Source of the DNA: Mesocentrotus franciscanus
Lineage: Eukaryota; Echinodermata; Echinoidea; Camarodonta; Strongylocentrotidae
Reading direction: 5' to 3'
Assembly: GCA_037976565.1 (NCBI GenBank)
Contig: CP137674.1
Span: 33,607,216 to 33,671,215, forward strand
Length of the DNA stretch: 64,000 nucleotides
The notes below the pieces were generated by a model. It ran no database searches, was not told the origin of the DNA, and saw only the letters and a list, made by a program, of their open reading frames with translations. Every line of letters starts with the position of its first letter. The first letter of the stretch is position 1. The position numbers and the translations under genes are program-made. Of the stretch, positions 39,501 through 48,361 are shown piece after piece.

Positions 39501-42500
39501 TGGTTTGCTGGTTTTCATGTCCAAATATTTTTTTCAGAAACTTATTTCACAATTTTGAATAAAATGATATGAAACATTTATCCTAAATCTTATTGAATAA
39601 TTTATCGAGTAATTATTTAAATATCTACCATGAGAACATTATAATTGACAAAAGAAAATGGTTGGGACCCCTGAACTCTCCCCCGCGAAAGCATGACAAA
39701 TCTCCTTTTAGCATGGGCATTATGGGGTAATTTCAGCAAACACACTCTTTGAAATAAATATAAACCAAAACCTTCATGGTTTAATGAACATAATCGAAAT
39801 GATAACGCGGAATATTTTTACTTCACATTACTCATTAATGTTCAGCATTCGACATTCACTTCAGTAAATATGTTACGACATCAAGTTCTAGAAGAGTGTA
39901 AGTGAAGTATTACCCCTTTAATCTTCGTAAATTAAGTAAAGTTTACATAATAATTAAAGTAAAAAATTTGATTCTTTGTTTGGCTCTTATCATTTATAAT
40001 TAATTTTGGATGGTTACATAAATGACAGCCCGTCTAGAGCAGGGATGATATCTGACGATCCTCTCGTAATAGTGTATTAAAAAGCAAAATGCGTTTGATC
40101 GTTATTTAGTGTCAGAAAGTTTTACTGGTATAACTGTATTGATATCACCGTAAGGATTATTTGTTTTTCATTATTGTTATTATTCTTATTAATGTTCATC
40201 ATTACCTTTAATTGGTTTCATTGTTTGTGTTTTTTTACAATATTAACTAATTAAGATGGTTACATTGGGTTTATCTCTCTCTCTTTCTTTTCGATCTTAC
40301 TAAAAAAAAGGGATTTAAATTCACACACCGTAGATAAAAACAGGGTGAAAAATATTAAAAGAAATTCGATTGTAAATATTTTGTATCAAGAACAGTGTGC
40401 CAATAATGATTTAAAATATGTATAAAAAACAGGGTGAAACATGGTGGAACACGGGGTAATGTGTAAAGCGCTTAGAGAACGTATTCCGTATTGAGCGCTT
40501 TATAAATCCAGATAATTATTATTATTAATATGCAAAACGACTTGTAATACCTACCGATAAGTATTTGGCAGATATGTTTTCTTTGTGATGTGCATGTTAC
40601 TCGGTTCCACCGTCCATGTATCTCGTTACTTCCACCCCTCATCACAGTACAGTAAGGTGGTTGATGATCCGACCCGGTGTTTAGAGGAGTATCCCAGTTG
40701 TTATACCTTGAAAGTGATTAATTTATATATAATTTATAGGCCTACAATAAAACTTAAATTTAAGCACATCATAAATTCCACAGAACTACAAAAGATATAA
40801 ATGACACAAAGGTCCACTACATCATGACTCGAGTGTCTTTTGAGAAAACAAAAGAACATTGAATCTTCTGGTAAATCAATATGAAATGCCTATGACCGAT
40901 TTTATAAATCCATTGAAATGGTAGATTTTGCATGTAGCTAGGAGTTATTCATTCATTCCTTGACAAAACTTGAGTTTAGAGCAAGTATTAGAATTGAAGT
41001 AACTGCGAGTAAAAAAATGTCGTGCAGAAAACATGCTATTAGCGGCATGAATGTGAATGGTCGATTTTGAGATTTCGTGAAGAAAACCTAAGTTCAGTGG
41101 GTTTATCACTTTTTCTTGGTTGAAATTCGTCATGGGGCAAATTGCCTCCCTTGCACCTCCTCTTCAAATGGCTAGTGTCCCTTTTCGACGCTCGTATGCC
41201 TATCGTTAATATTACTGACATAATGGATAATAGTTATGGGAAAAATTTGGCATTATATCACGATGATAGTTGATACATACCCAGGGGCTGTTCCATCAAT
41301 CCATATGTATGAACCATCATCATCCATGTATTCTAAGCCGATGAAGTAGTTACCTTGACTCGGTAATCTCATGGCAATGAAATCCTATTCATATTATGAA
41401 GAGGAATACATTTGGAAACTGTTAATGTGGCGAAATGAAGAAAAAAAATCATTTCGGGGGAGGGGCAGAGTGAACATCCCCTCCCCCGATTCAAAGGATC
41501 AATATATGAGTCGCATGCATTGCGTTCCTGGCTCAGCCCCCTCAACATTTTCGGTTCATTACGGTACTGGTTACAATGGGAATGTTTCACCATTATTCTT
41601 AAAATCTCTAATCGGAGTTTCAGATGTCACATTTACCAAACACGACAAAGTATAAAGGTTCATGTATTTAAAGGTATAGACCAGTTCTGGTCATGCGATT
41701 GCATTGTGAAAGAAACGTTGTGGAATCGATCAGAAAAGGTTGATCATCTAGCATATAAGTATTGGTGTGTACTGCAAGGTTCTGGAATCATCAAAATAAT
41801 AAGAAATTTGGCCCAGTAAAGTTACAAGCACGGTACACAGAAATATGTATATGGGACTACCCTATATAATAATAATAATAATAATAATCTTTTATAGTCC
41901 ACTCCAAATTTTATTAAACCGAAAATGTAAATTCTTTGTGCCCAATTGATCGTGAGCCCGGCAGCCACTGAGCAGCGCCAGATCGACATTGCTCTATTAT
42001 TGTTGAACGCCAAACAAGGTAGCAGCGACTCCCATCTTTTAACGCCTTTTGGTATGACGCGGCCGGGGTTCGAACCCACGACCTCCCGGTTGTGAGGCGG
42101 ACGCTCTACTGACTGAGCCAACACACCGGTACCGGATAGATATGATAATTTACGAAATATATCAATTAATAGGCGGTTTCCCGGCAAATTTGTATCATCA
42201 CGTATTAGTCAAAACATATTCTTTCACATGATTGGTAATACTAATAAGCGCTTCCACTTCATTTTTTGAGAGGGGGGCGTTTCAAAAACTGGTCGATACC
42301 TTTACTTTCACTGGTGAAAAATCGTGAGACAGTGGACACAAGCACCATTTTTTCATAATTTTTTTGTTCATCTGAGATTTTTCCATGGTGCTTGAAGTAA
42401 TGCCTACCAGTTAATAGGGGTTTTCTTGAAATGTTTAACTTCATAGAACACCTGCCAATTAGAATACGATTTTTGCTATCAGTCTTGGCAATATACCACT

Positions 42501-43782
42501 GCCCTTTTTGTTCTGAAGAAACAATAAAGTCCAACAAAATCCTAATACTTCATAGGACTAAGTAGGCATCGGTTGAAAAATGTTTCATTTGGAAACTGTG
42601 TAGGGTTTCAGTAATACGTTTTGCTCCATGACAATTCTGATAAATATCTAATGTAATAGACGGTAAAAGTGCGTACGTACATTTTGTTCAGATGATGTGA
42701 TGATTGGCATGTCACCCCCTAAGCTTTGACAGTGTGCACGTGTTTCAGAGAATGTCCTGTAGACACCATCATTACCATGGTAGAAGACATACTGATAGCC
42801 ACCAAACACATTCAACCCTGATGTAGAACACTCCTGACATTCAACTGAAAGAGTATAAGATAGAAGGTATCAAAACTGTAATCTTCACGATAGGGATTTA
42901 CCAACCCCACCCTCCACATCGCCGGAAGTGAAAAGAAGATTATGACATTAACCTGTTTCACACTCCCTTATTCTAGTCCCTTTCATTCATTTCATTATAC
43001 TGGTAGACCTTTGTTCCTTCCTCTCCTACAAATTTCCCAAGTGGGGCTAATCTACGGCAGGAGCATTTCTTTCCTAGATCATTTGGTAGTTGACTGTCTA
43101 TCCTGTGTAACGTATTTTCTCAATTACTTCGTTCAACCTCCCAACCCCTCCCTAACTTGCGCTTTCATAGATCTAAATAAGATCAATGCTCCTAATACAT
43201 CAAATAAAGCAACCCCTCTGATCCGTTTATTATTCCAACTTAATTACTTTCACTTGGTATCATTTATTTACCCATCATACAGTTGGAGCGCTTATATAGA
43301 GTGGGAGCACTGCGGTATATTGGTAAACGATCTTGACTCTCATACGAGGGGTCCCGGATTCGATCCTCGCTCAGTGCTTACATCCTTAGACAAGGTGTCT
43401 TGCCCACATTTCTCCATCTCCGTGCCCTCGGGTGTATTAAATGGGTATCTGGCAATGCCGAGGTATTAATAATTGCGGAACCCCAAGGAAGAGCAGTATC
43501 AATACTGATGTAGCTACACTCGTTGTGTAAATAGGACCAACTGAACATATGTATTTTATTTATTTATTTATTGGTCTATACCAACTGACAAGCGCAGCAC
43601 AGGCTGAATGGATCAGTTTACAACTAGAATGGTACAATATTATTATTAACATAGAATGTACGAAAGAAATATAGAAGAAACATCCAGATAGTGTAAAACG
43701 AACCTGTTGTAGATGAAATAATCCATATCAGAGTAAGAGGCAGAAACATCCTAAACCATCCAAGTATTGAATTCCCAGACAT
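21287..43782 (-). CDS. Four-CTLD, Tie-like-ectodomain receptor with tandem YxxL tail (24 coding exons)
   Basis: Predicted type I cell-surface receptor of 1,361 residues, assembled by hand from 24 exons with GT-AG borders and matching phases (4,086 coding bases, no internal stop). Order: signal peptide (1-26), CTLD1-4 (27-557), two Ig-like modules (557-758), five 8-Cys EGF modules (758-998), Ig (998-1098), FN3 (1098-1219), TM (about 1231-1253), tail (1254-1361). Ig-Ig-EGF-Ig-FN3 is the Tie receptor ectodomain order, but Tie proteins have three FN3 domains and a kinase; here there is one FN3 and no kinase. The tail has five YxxL motifs and two YxN motifs, which in known receptors recruit SH2 proteins after phosphorylation. 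The domains are read from the sequence; ligand binding and tyrosine signalling are inferred. Untested points are the exact start, alternative splicing and the EGF4/EGF5 junction. Most introns are AT-rich and hold repeats. Confidence 0.85.
21920..22040 (-). CDS. Receptor exon 23: transmembrane helix
   Basis: Acceptor catcctag|TTCCCC, donor AGAAG|GTTAGA, residues 1219-1259. After a Ser-rich linker comes the hydrophobic span TVGAIVVIIIAIILIIFY, then the stop-transfer KRR. The outside-to-inside orientation fits the signal peptide. Confidence 0.82.
22450..22531 (-). pseudogene. Partial duplicate of the FN3 exon 3' end
   Basis: Aligned with exon 22 it shows 4 differences in 63 bases over the QIAAIRDGINGEGEQG-coding stretch, and the frame is still open. 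It ends near a possible donor (ACAAG|GTTGGC). The 5' part of the FN3 exon is missing, so it is read as a truncated exon copy within the intron between FN3 and TM. Confidence 0.6.
22742..23104 (-). CDS. Receptor exon 22: fibronectin type III domain
   Basis: Acceptor ctttgcag|TTTTACC, donor GAAATTG|GTAGGT, residues 1098-1219, phase 1-1. FN3 hallmarks are ATIGWRQWDP, IVGYKIYVR and LEAGSTYSVQIAAI. Tie kinases have three FN3 domains; only one complete copy is seen here, with a partial duplicate at 22,450-22,531. Confidence 0.85.
23591..23890 (-). CDS. Receptor exon 21: third Ig-like domain
   Basis: Acceptor aaaattag|ATCGTT, donor TTCTTTG|GTAAGC, residues 998-1098, phase 1-1. The Ig cysteine pair lies in MFSCSF and IYCFIGD. 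It has several N-x-S/T sites. An Ig after the EGF block is the Tie arrangement. Confidence 0.75.
24363..24494 (-). CDS. Receptor exon 20: EGF module 5
   Basis: Residues 954-998, donor AAACAG|GTAACT, eight cysteines (GCYGSCSKTCHC through MGDQC). Two acceptors lie six bases apart, gtgtgtag and tttcag. Only the upstream one gives an open frame; the downstream one joins T to GA and makes a stop codon with either exon 19 donor. Confidence 0.75.
24902..25072 (-). CDS. Receptor exon 19: EGF module 4
   Basis: Acceptor cattttag|TTCCTT, residues 897-954, phase 1-1. Opening CPNGYFGTNCTQLCNC. Two donors are possible: GTATGA after 24,911 or GTAAGA after 24,902. The second is preferred because it is closer to consensus and keeps the eighth cysteine (PANC). 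Confidence 0.78.
25449..25580 (-). CDS. Receptor exon 18: EGF module 3
   Basis: Acceptor cctaaag|CATGTG, donor GTCAAG|GTACAG, residues 853-897, phase 1-1. Eight cysteines: CADGMFGADCLQECHC, then DCDDVTGEC and WSGSAC. The MFGADC opening is typical of MEGF/Tie EGF units. The polypyrimidine tract is weak. Confidence 0.82.
25963..26112 (-). CDS. Receptor exon 17: EGF module 2
   Basis: Acceptor tcatgcag|CGTGTG, donor AATGAAA|GTAAGT, residues 803-853, phase 1-1. Eight cysteines, beginning ACGIHKFGWDCEFEC and ending GCNCLAGYTGIYC. Confidence 0.85.
26535..26695 (+). repeat. Pyrimidine-rich (ATC)/(CTT) tract in an intron
   Basis: ATCATC run followed by CTT/TTTCC-rich sequence and TTATTA; lies in the intron between EGF1 and EGF2. 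Confidence 0.85.
26822..26956 (-). CDS. Receptor exon 16: EGF module 1
   Basis: Acceptor attaacag|AATGCC, donor CTTCAAG|GTAAAA, residues 758-803, phase 1-1. Eight cysteines in laminin/MEGF-like spacing, with LCDSCYNGGVC and TCICPPGHAGKNC. Confidence 0.85.
27622..27903 (-). CDS. Receptor exon 15: second Ig-like domain lacking the Cys pair
   Basis: Acceptor ttcatatag|GTCAAT, donor AAAGG|GTCCGT (a non-optimal GT donor), residues 664-758, phase 1-1. The Ig core is recognisable: ITLSVM strand, IRWRKV with the core Trp, and SVSDAGVYV as the F-strand D-x-G-x-Y. Both usual Ig cysteines are replaced. Confidence 0.7.
28252..28572 (-). CDS. Receptor exon 14: first Ig-like domain
   Basis: Acceptor ttctcatag|GTCCAC, donor ACTACCC|GTACGT, residues 557-664, one exon with phase 1 at both ends. 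It has an Ig-type cysteine pair (ASFLCLLG and GFFECSS) about 75 residues apart. A single-exon Ig placed before a second Ig and EGF repeats matches the Tie ectodomain start. Confidence 0.7.
29185..29315 (-). CDS. Receptor exon 13: CTLD4, last part, no EPN
   Basis: Acceptor ccttttcag|ATTTCC, donor CTCCGA|GTGAGT, residues 513-557. It encodes FPAWSTVDATLFQNERC, then NGWRKLPCTSYLRFACE. The cysteines are kept, but EPN/QPD and WND are absent, so this domain has probably lost calcium-dependent binding. Confidence 0.82.
29787..29896 (-). CDS. Receptor exon 12: CTLD4, middle part
   Basis: Acceptor ttcaccag|ATGCATC, donor AATGA|GTATGT, residues 477-513. It encodes LMKLAGG, YWFGLDDINQEGTFQWIDGT; strong CTLD core (WFGL, WIDG). 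Confidence 0.85.
30293..30435 (-). CDS. Receptor exon 11: CTLD4, first part
   Basis: Acceptor atatgtag|ATGTTCC, donor ATTAAT|GTAAGG, residues 429-476. It encodes YEWSRLDGTLYYISQ, YSFARKYCQAQGGDLAQ and KTEEIN, clearly a CTLD N-terminal half. Confidence 0.85.
30690..30815 (-). mobile_element. SINE body fragment in an intron
   Basis: On the minus strand TCCTTTGACAAGACATTAAT followed by a GTGGGTACTATTG-like block matches the SINE body at 53.1 and 57.4 kb. No head is present. Confidence 0.5.
31318..31457 (-). CDS. Receptor exon 10: CTLD3, last part, best candidate sugar site
   Basis: Acceptor acacacag|GTATTC, donor CCAGG|GTAAGT, residues 382-429. It encodes WKSLEPNGGNSENC, then GWVDVSCNSIRPFICER. 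EPN, a following Glu before Cys, and W-V-D in place of W-N-D make this the CTLD most likely to keep a calcium and mannose-type sugar site. Confidence 0.85.
32328..32434 (-). CDS. Receptor exon 9: CTLD3, middle part
   Basis: Acceptor cccaacag|GCCTTTC, donor TTTACA|GTATGT, residues 347-382. It encodes AFLHVRSSG, YVFFGLTD and GTFTWIDGTPLQ, the CTLD core strand and WIDG motif. Confidence 0.85.
33192..33337 (-). CDS. Receptor exon 8: CTLD3, first part
   Basis: Acceptor ttattacag|TATTCG, donor ATCAAC|GTATGT, residues 298-346. It encodes GGLDYFISPSWLARPFSDAR, TYCQYHGADLTLINSHDIN. Same phase pattern (1 to 0) as the other first CTLD exons. Confidence 0.85.
34067..34200 (-). CDS. Receptor exon 7: CTLD2, last part, with EPN
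   Basis: Acceptor atccaag|GTATGA, donor ACGAG|GTATGA, residues 253-298. It encodes YDDWYRVSEPNNANSWGC, then WYDQTSPNSLPYICE. The EPN triplet of mannose-type CTLDs is present, but the usual downstream acidic residue and WND are altered, so metal binding is uncertain. Confidence 0.85.
34228..34640 (+). repeat. Compound (AAT)/(ATC)/(AGT) microsatellite in an intron
   Basis: About 400 bases of ATT, AAT, ATC and AGT units in blocks, just upstream of CTLD2 exon 7 in transcription direction. Confidence 0.9.
35085..35203 (-). CDS. Receptor exon 6: CTLD2, middle part
   Basis: Acceptor taatacag|ACATTTC, donor CTCCA|GTATGT, residues 214-253. It encodes FLKDLLPPF, YWFGLRRSGSGDFTWLDGTT; WFGL and WLDG are CTLD core motifs. 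Confidence 0.85.
36153..36292 (-). CDS. Receptor exon 5: CTLD2, first part
   Basis: Acceptor ataaacag|ATGAGG, donor AATTAAT|GTAAGT, residues 167-213. It contains GCQWQEF, TLDNARETCRGFGGDLAVI and KTAEIN, a typical CTLD N-terminal half. The preceding intron (36,293-40,554) holds the 1.4-kb palindrome. Confidence 0.85.
37405..38842. repeat. 1.4-kb palindrome of tandem ~155-bp units (foldback-type element)
   Basis: Five units on the left arm, marked by CAGGGCTTCCTTAGGACCT near 37,467, 37,616, 37,774, 37,928 and 38,087, face four inverted units near 38,304, 38,458, 38,609 and 38,753. Outer ends (AGTCGGGTGG...ATCGTTACTTGCCGG and CCGGCAAGTAACGATAATCG...CCACCTGACT) are also inverted. It lies in the intron between CTLD1 and CTLD2. 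No coding capacity. Confidence 0.85.
40440..40532 (+). mobile_element. SINE 3' tail fragment
   Basis: GTGTAAAGCGCTTAGAGAAC, then GAGCGCTTTATAAATCC and (ATT)n match the 3' end of the SINE at 53.1 kb. It lies next to the last CTLD1 exon. Confidence 0.6.
40555..40706 (-). CDS. Receptor exon 4: CTLD1, last part
   Basis: Acceptor tttcaag|GTATAAC, donor ATCG|GTAGGT, residues 116-167. It contains YNNWDTPLN, YCTVMRGG, GRWNRVTC and KHICQ, the second half of a CTLD with three conserved cysteines. The EPN/QPD sugar-specificity motif is absent (TPLN at that place), so calcium-dependent sugar binding is doubtful. Confidence 0.85.
41281..41384 (-). CDS. Receptor exon 3: CTLD1, middle part
   Basis: Acceptor gaatag|GATTTC, donor CCTGG|GTATGT, residues 82-116. 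It encodes NYFIGLEYMDDDGSYIWIDG; the FIGL and W-I-D-G elements are the core CTLD signature (WIGL, then WxDG). Confidence 0.85.
41670..41860 (+). repeat. Dispersed repeat, copy 1
   Basis: About 190 bases from GGTATAGACCAGTTCTGGTC to ATGTATATGGGACTAC, strongly similar to the reverse complement of 61,272-61,465. It abuts the (ATT)n tail of the SINE at 41,866. Confidence 0.8.
41866..42127 (-). mobile_element. tRNA-derived SINE with (ATT)n tail
   Basis: Read on the minus strand it begins with a tRNA-like head: TGGCTCAGTCAGTAGAGCG as A box and GGTTCGAACCC as B box. An unrelated body follows, and it ends in an (ATT)n tail at 41,866-41,888. A non-genic open frame across the head is an artefact of the tRNA sequence. 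Confidence 0.8.
42681..42844 (-). CDS. Receptor exon 2: CTLD1, first part
   Basis: Acceptor ctttcag|TTGAATG, donor AAT|GTACGT, residues 27-81. It shows the CTLD pattern of an aromatic strand (GGYQYVFYHG), the helix TFSETRAHCQSLGGDM and then PIITSSEQN. The Cys in AHC is the first conserved CTLD cysteine. Starts in phase 1, ends in phase 0. Confidence 0.85.
43290..43525 (+). mobile_element. tRNA-derived SINE
   Basis: A-box-like GGTATATTGGTAAACG and B-box GGATTCGATCC head, then a body with CTTGCCCACATTTCTCC and TTAAATGGGTATCTGG. It shares the TTAAATGGGTA block with the copy at 53.1 kb. Confidence 0.65.
43704..43782 (-). CDS. Receptor exon 1: signal peptide
   Basis: Begins at ATG (43,782-43,780) and encodes a short polar start followed by a hydrophobic core, FLPLTLIWIISS, then STTG, as expected of a cleaved signal peptide. 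It ends in phase 1 at donor ACAACAG|GTTCGT. The frame stays open upstream, so a longer N-terminus is possible, but this ATG gives the best signal peptide. Confidence 0.7.
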
Positions 43783-43834
43783 TGTCAATATCACAGAAAC
43801 ACAGAGAGTAAGATGCAGTGTGAAGTCCAATATT

Positions 43835-43845
43835 GAATATATAAA
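43835..43845 (-). promoter_or_regulatory. Possible TATA-like element upstream of the receptor gene
   Basis: On the minus strand a TTTATATATTC stretch lies about 55-65 bases before the proposed start codon. That would put a start site roughly 25-30 bases further on and give a very short 5' UTR. In AT-rich DNA such a motif is weak evidence. Confidence 0.2.
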
Positions 43846-44504
43846 TTTCCTTCTATGTACACATAGAAACAAGTATTGCGCTTGGAGTTATTTCCATTAT
43901 AGGGCTTTATATCCTGGTACGACGGAGCAGCTTGGAATGGCCTGTGATCTGATTCCAGTAGCCAAATAATGTTACTGATTATTGAAAAGGAAGTCGATTG
44001 TGCCATGTATCAAATTAGAGACAGTGTACTTCCTCCTTGTTGGTCAACACAACTATTCAGAGGTGGTACGTAAATGTGTGAGAGCTACCGATGTATGATG
44101 AGGTGTACCGCGCAAAGTGAAATAAATCATAGTTTTGATGATACATTTTGTGGTAGAATGTTAAACGGTGAGTAGGTTTCTCTTTGTGAATCATTCATGT
44201 GCGACAGTGGACAAAAGGACACCAGAACAGGCTATTGTGATCGTCAGAAAATTCCACAATCAAGGTCATATTTCAACACCATGACGCGGTGAAGCCGAGT
44301 AAGACTTTTAGTACAAAGTTATTTCCACTTTACAGGCTCATTGTTTTCTAAAAAGGTGCTCATGAAGTAATACCCAACATCGACGCCACAGCTGAAGTAA
44401 CAAATACATCAACCTGTAATATCGATGATTGATACTTTGAATTTATCCATGTCTATAGACCCCGTTCTCACTCACTTCCTAGACCGATCCACGCTAGATC
44501 GGTA

Positions 44505-44700
44505 CTGTGAGCAGTGGCGGATCCAGGGGGGGGGGGGGGGGGCCCGGACCCTCCCTAGAAAAAACAGGTAAAAACACCCCGTTTTGTACAAAAAAAGAAG
44601 ATGGGCCCCTTCCCCTGGCGCTCTGGGGGGTGGTGGTTTAAAAAAAAAACAAAAAACAAAAAAAAAAACAATTTTCGGATGCTCACTACCCCCCATGGCT
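44505..44700 (+). repeat. Dispersed repeat remnant with poly-G and poly-A/T runs
   Basis: GCAGTGGCGGATCCAGG followed by an 18-base G run, then A-rich sequence. Related GTGGCGTATCCAG-type fragments occur near 7,870, 12,100 and 36,860. Confidence 0.55.
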
Positions 44701-44920
44701 TAAAAGAGATACACAATGTACATGCATTGCATACACGTATAGTGCTTGTTTCGATTTCTTTGACAGAAATCAATTGACAGAAATCAAGTTGACCCGATTA
44801 GTTGGGGATCGCTTGATTGATATTCAATACACTTCATTTCAATGAACTACGGCATGTGATTTCATACATGGATCAATTTAATCTTTGTAGCTATATATCC
44901 CCCTTTTACTACTTTCACCC

Positions 44921-45037
44921 CCCCCCCTCTCTCTCTCTCTGTCTATCCCTGTTTCTCTCATTCTCTCCGTGTATCTCTATTTCTCTCTCTCTCTCTCTCT
45001 CTCCCTCTCTCTGTATCTTTCTATGTCTCTCTCTCTC

Positions 45038-45068
<31 letters not shown>

Positions 45069-45085
45069 ATCTGTCTCTCTTTCTC

Positions 45086-45116
<31 letters not shown>

Positions 45117-45163
45117 CTCTCTCTCTCTGTTTTTCTCTCTGTCATTCTCTCTCTCTCCCTCAA
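44921..45163 (+). repeat. (CT)n and (GT)n microsatellite
   Basis: Interrupted CT runs with a (TG)n block at about 45,092-45,115. Confidence 0.93.
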
Positions 45164-48100
45164 TGTTTTGGAGTTACTGTAGGATGAGAAAGGAAGATGA
45201 ACAGTTTATCATCCAGGTGACAAAATAACATTCCTGGTTAATACAAAATATTTGGGAAGAATAATTGTAGTTTATTCATGTTAAGGATGTGAACTTTTTC
45301 CGCAGGCCTTTTAAAACCAAATTTCATTATAATATTATGTTGGATTAAGTTCCTAAAAATGCAGCTGCTCTATCATAAATGTGTTAGGGGTATGAAGATA
45401 ACAAATCCAAACAGCAAATAACATCTTGTATTAAAAAAAACGACAACGAAATTTTGGTATTTTCCCTTAGACCAAGGTACTCACTTTATTATTCAGGGGG
45501 AGGTGTCTACCGTGTCTACAGCTTGGCTGAAAAAGACAAATGGTGGTATAGTGGAAGGTACGCCTGAAAGATTTATAAAAAACACCAGAGCAATGGCAAA
45601 AGAGAGAGACACGGGGAGAAAGATGGAGAGAGACAGGAAGTAAAAGGGGGCGGAAATGAAGGAGAATAAAACTACAACCGATGGGGGGTAGAGAGGGAGA
45701 GCATGAGAGGGACAAGGGTGAAGCGGGAGGAAGGAGAACAAAACGATAATCAGTTGTGGAGTAGAAGGATGGAACAAAACCATAATGCGAGAGCAAGCAT
45801 TCGTATGAAATATGTGTCAAGCTGGACAAATCGGTTCTCAACAATGTCTAATGTTACGTTAATTGTTTCTTTTAATGTTATCAACGATTGAACAATAACT
45901 GCTTTTTTTTAAGTTAAGTATTTAATTTCTGAGAAATTTATGTTAAGGCGAACTAGCCCCAACACTACATTATCATCGTGACGGATGGATAAAAAGGGTG
46001 ACAAAACAAGAAAGAGAAAGACAGAAATTTAAATTAAACGAAGATTATAATTTCACAAAGTGCAGGCGTCCCAAAACTGTTTGCTCTTTTTTTTCGATTA
46101 CAAAAAAAAAAAAAAATCTTATTCCCCCCACCCATTACTACTAAAAGAAATACATTCATCACTTTTATCAGTGTTACCTTTGAAAGAAGGAACGAGACAT
46201 TCTGTGTTAAATCCATCAAAAGTAAGGAAACTAAAAGATTTTTTTTAAAATACCACCTTTCCCGTTTTCACCCACATCCAACCTCACTCTCTCGCATACA
46301 CAAGAAATCACTGATGATATAAACGTCATTCCGCTATCACAGATATTCATGAATTTATCTTAAATGGATGGAAAGGGAAGCTGCAAGACAGTTGTACTTT
46401 GTTTTCAAAATAGTACTTTAATAAAGATATGTCTACAATACTTGTTCAACCTAGGTTCTAGGGCAATTATATACCCTGTTCTACATGCCATATAAATCAT
46501 GTTCGGCTTAATACATAATACGTCATTTTAATGATCGCATATTGCAATGGGTGGTGGAGCACAAGGCTTTTGAAGTTGCATTATATTGGCTTTTCGAAAG
46601 TATTTGCAAGCGTCATAATATGGTAAATTTATTTATTTCAAAATATACTCTTTGATCCAGACAAACGTTGTACGTGTTATTACAGAACCATAATACACTT
46701 CAACATTTAATCATACAATACTCTTGTCTGTTACAGAAATGTACAAATACATGTTTATAGAAAACTGTGAAACCTATTGTCTAGCCTATAAAACTATATT
46801 TTTCTCAGCCATTTCTGTATAACTACATTCTATTTGAAGTAGATATCAAGATGAAATGAATTTTCAAGACAGAAAGAAAGTCTTGAAGCCAATACTGAAT
46901 TCAGCACTTCTTCTTCACCTTCTATCACCTTCTTCTTCCATTTACATTGTAACTTATCCTTTGGCTAAGATTCCATCAAATCATTCAATACTAAAGAATA
47001 GCAAGATAAGTTTTGATTGCAGCTTTCCAATTATCATATTTTATCATTTTGAGATTGATTTTGTGCCAATTAAAACACTTTAGTTCCCACTTAAAATGAT
47101 AAATAATACCCGACCATAGATAATTTTATATTCAGCAATAAGACTTGCCACATCAAAAAAAAACACTTCAGAAAAGTGTTTTGTATCACTCTTATATTCA
47201 GAGATATTTATACAATATTTCAGGCTTCAAATAACAGTTGAAAAGGCATATTTCTATGGAATACAAAACTAAGGCCACGAGTACAAGAATAGAACAAAGT
47301 AGCATACACAGCGGTTGTGATTATGTTTGATTCACTTCATGAGGACAAAGCTATAACAATAGCTATAACACTGAAATACAAATGTATCTAAAAGTAATAT
47401 ACTTTGTTGAAACATTAGATTGCAGAGTTAAGACTCGTTTAGATATGACGCGGCAAAACCACTGCGTTTTATTTGCATGATGACGTACAATTTAATTTGC
47501 TTCACATTTCTGCATATTAAAAAACAGAGCTTAGCGAAGTCTTTGTTGCGCGCATTTTCTATTCATTTACAACAAAAAAACCAGCGGTGGGATTTTCGCG
47601 GCGGTTCACCGCGTTATTTGTGAACGAGGCTTTACCATGTAGCTCTTTGGCTGAAATCCAAAAGCCCATCCACATCACTTAGGTTTTGTGAGTACAATAA
47701 CCCTTTTTAGTGCTCTTCAAACTGCCAATGTTTAAATACTATATTTATTATTTTAGGCTTTATATAAAACTTGTTTTTCTTCCTGAAATTAGAGATTGTT
47801 TCAAATTGTATGAAGAGAGACAAGATATTTCAACCAAGTATATTACTATAAGATACATGTACATTGTGATCTAACTACATGTATATCATTTGAAGTACAA
47901 TGACTCTTTCTGTGCTGTTTATACCATCAAATTCTGATACTGTATCTGATAAATTTTGAAAAATTAAAACATGCTTTTCTTCCTGAAATTTAATTGGTTT
48001 CCTGAATTAGCATTTAGATACATGGTACATCAGCGTATCAAGATTGGCAATGGAAATGTATTCATAAAATTAAATCATATTTTTAAATTCATGCTCGTAA

Positions 48101-48174
48101 ACTCGGTGGCAAATATGGGTTGGAATGCTTGACGATACATTTTATTAACAATGCTCAACTCTTCTCTAGAGAAG

Positions 48175-48175
<1 letters not shown>

Positions 48176-48218
<43 letters not shown>

Positions 48219-48231
48219 GACGACGACTACA

Positions 48232-48275
<44 letters not shown>

Positions 48276-48299
48276 AACTACTACTACTACTACCTCCTC

Positions 48300-48361
<62 letters not shown>

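Larger units (their letters stand above)
36293..40554 (-). other. Long intron between CTLD1 and CTLD2
   Basis: Carries the palindromic array and AT-rich sequence. 36,480-37,380 is moderately GC-rich without recognisable coding content. Confidence 0.6.
43783..48175. other. Intergenic stretch upstream of the receptor gene
   Basis: Holds the poly-G repeat, a CT/GT microsatellite and AT-rich sequence. Two similar segments with CTTTTCTTCCTGAAATT-type sequence occur near 47,775 and 47,975. No PTP continuation seen. Confidence 0.5.

Noticed and set aside
41822..42187. 121-residue minus-strand open frame containing AQSVERPP
   Set aside because: This peptide is the well-known translation of a tRNA-like SINE head; the B box and ATT tail show it is a retroelement, not a gene.
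44817..45187. Ser/Leu-rich frames on both strands
   Set aside because: They are translations of the (CT)n/(GT)n microsatellite.
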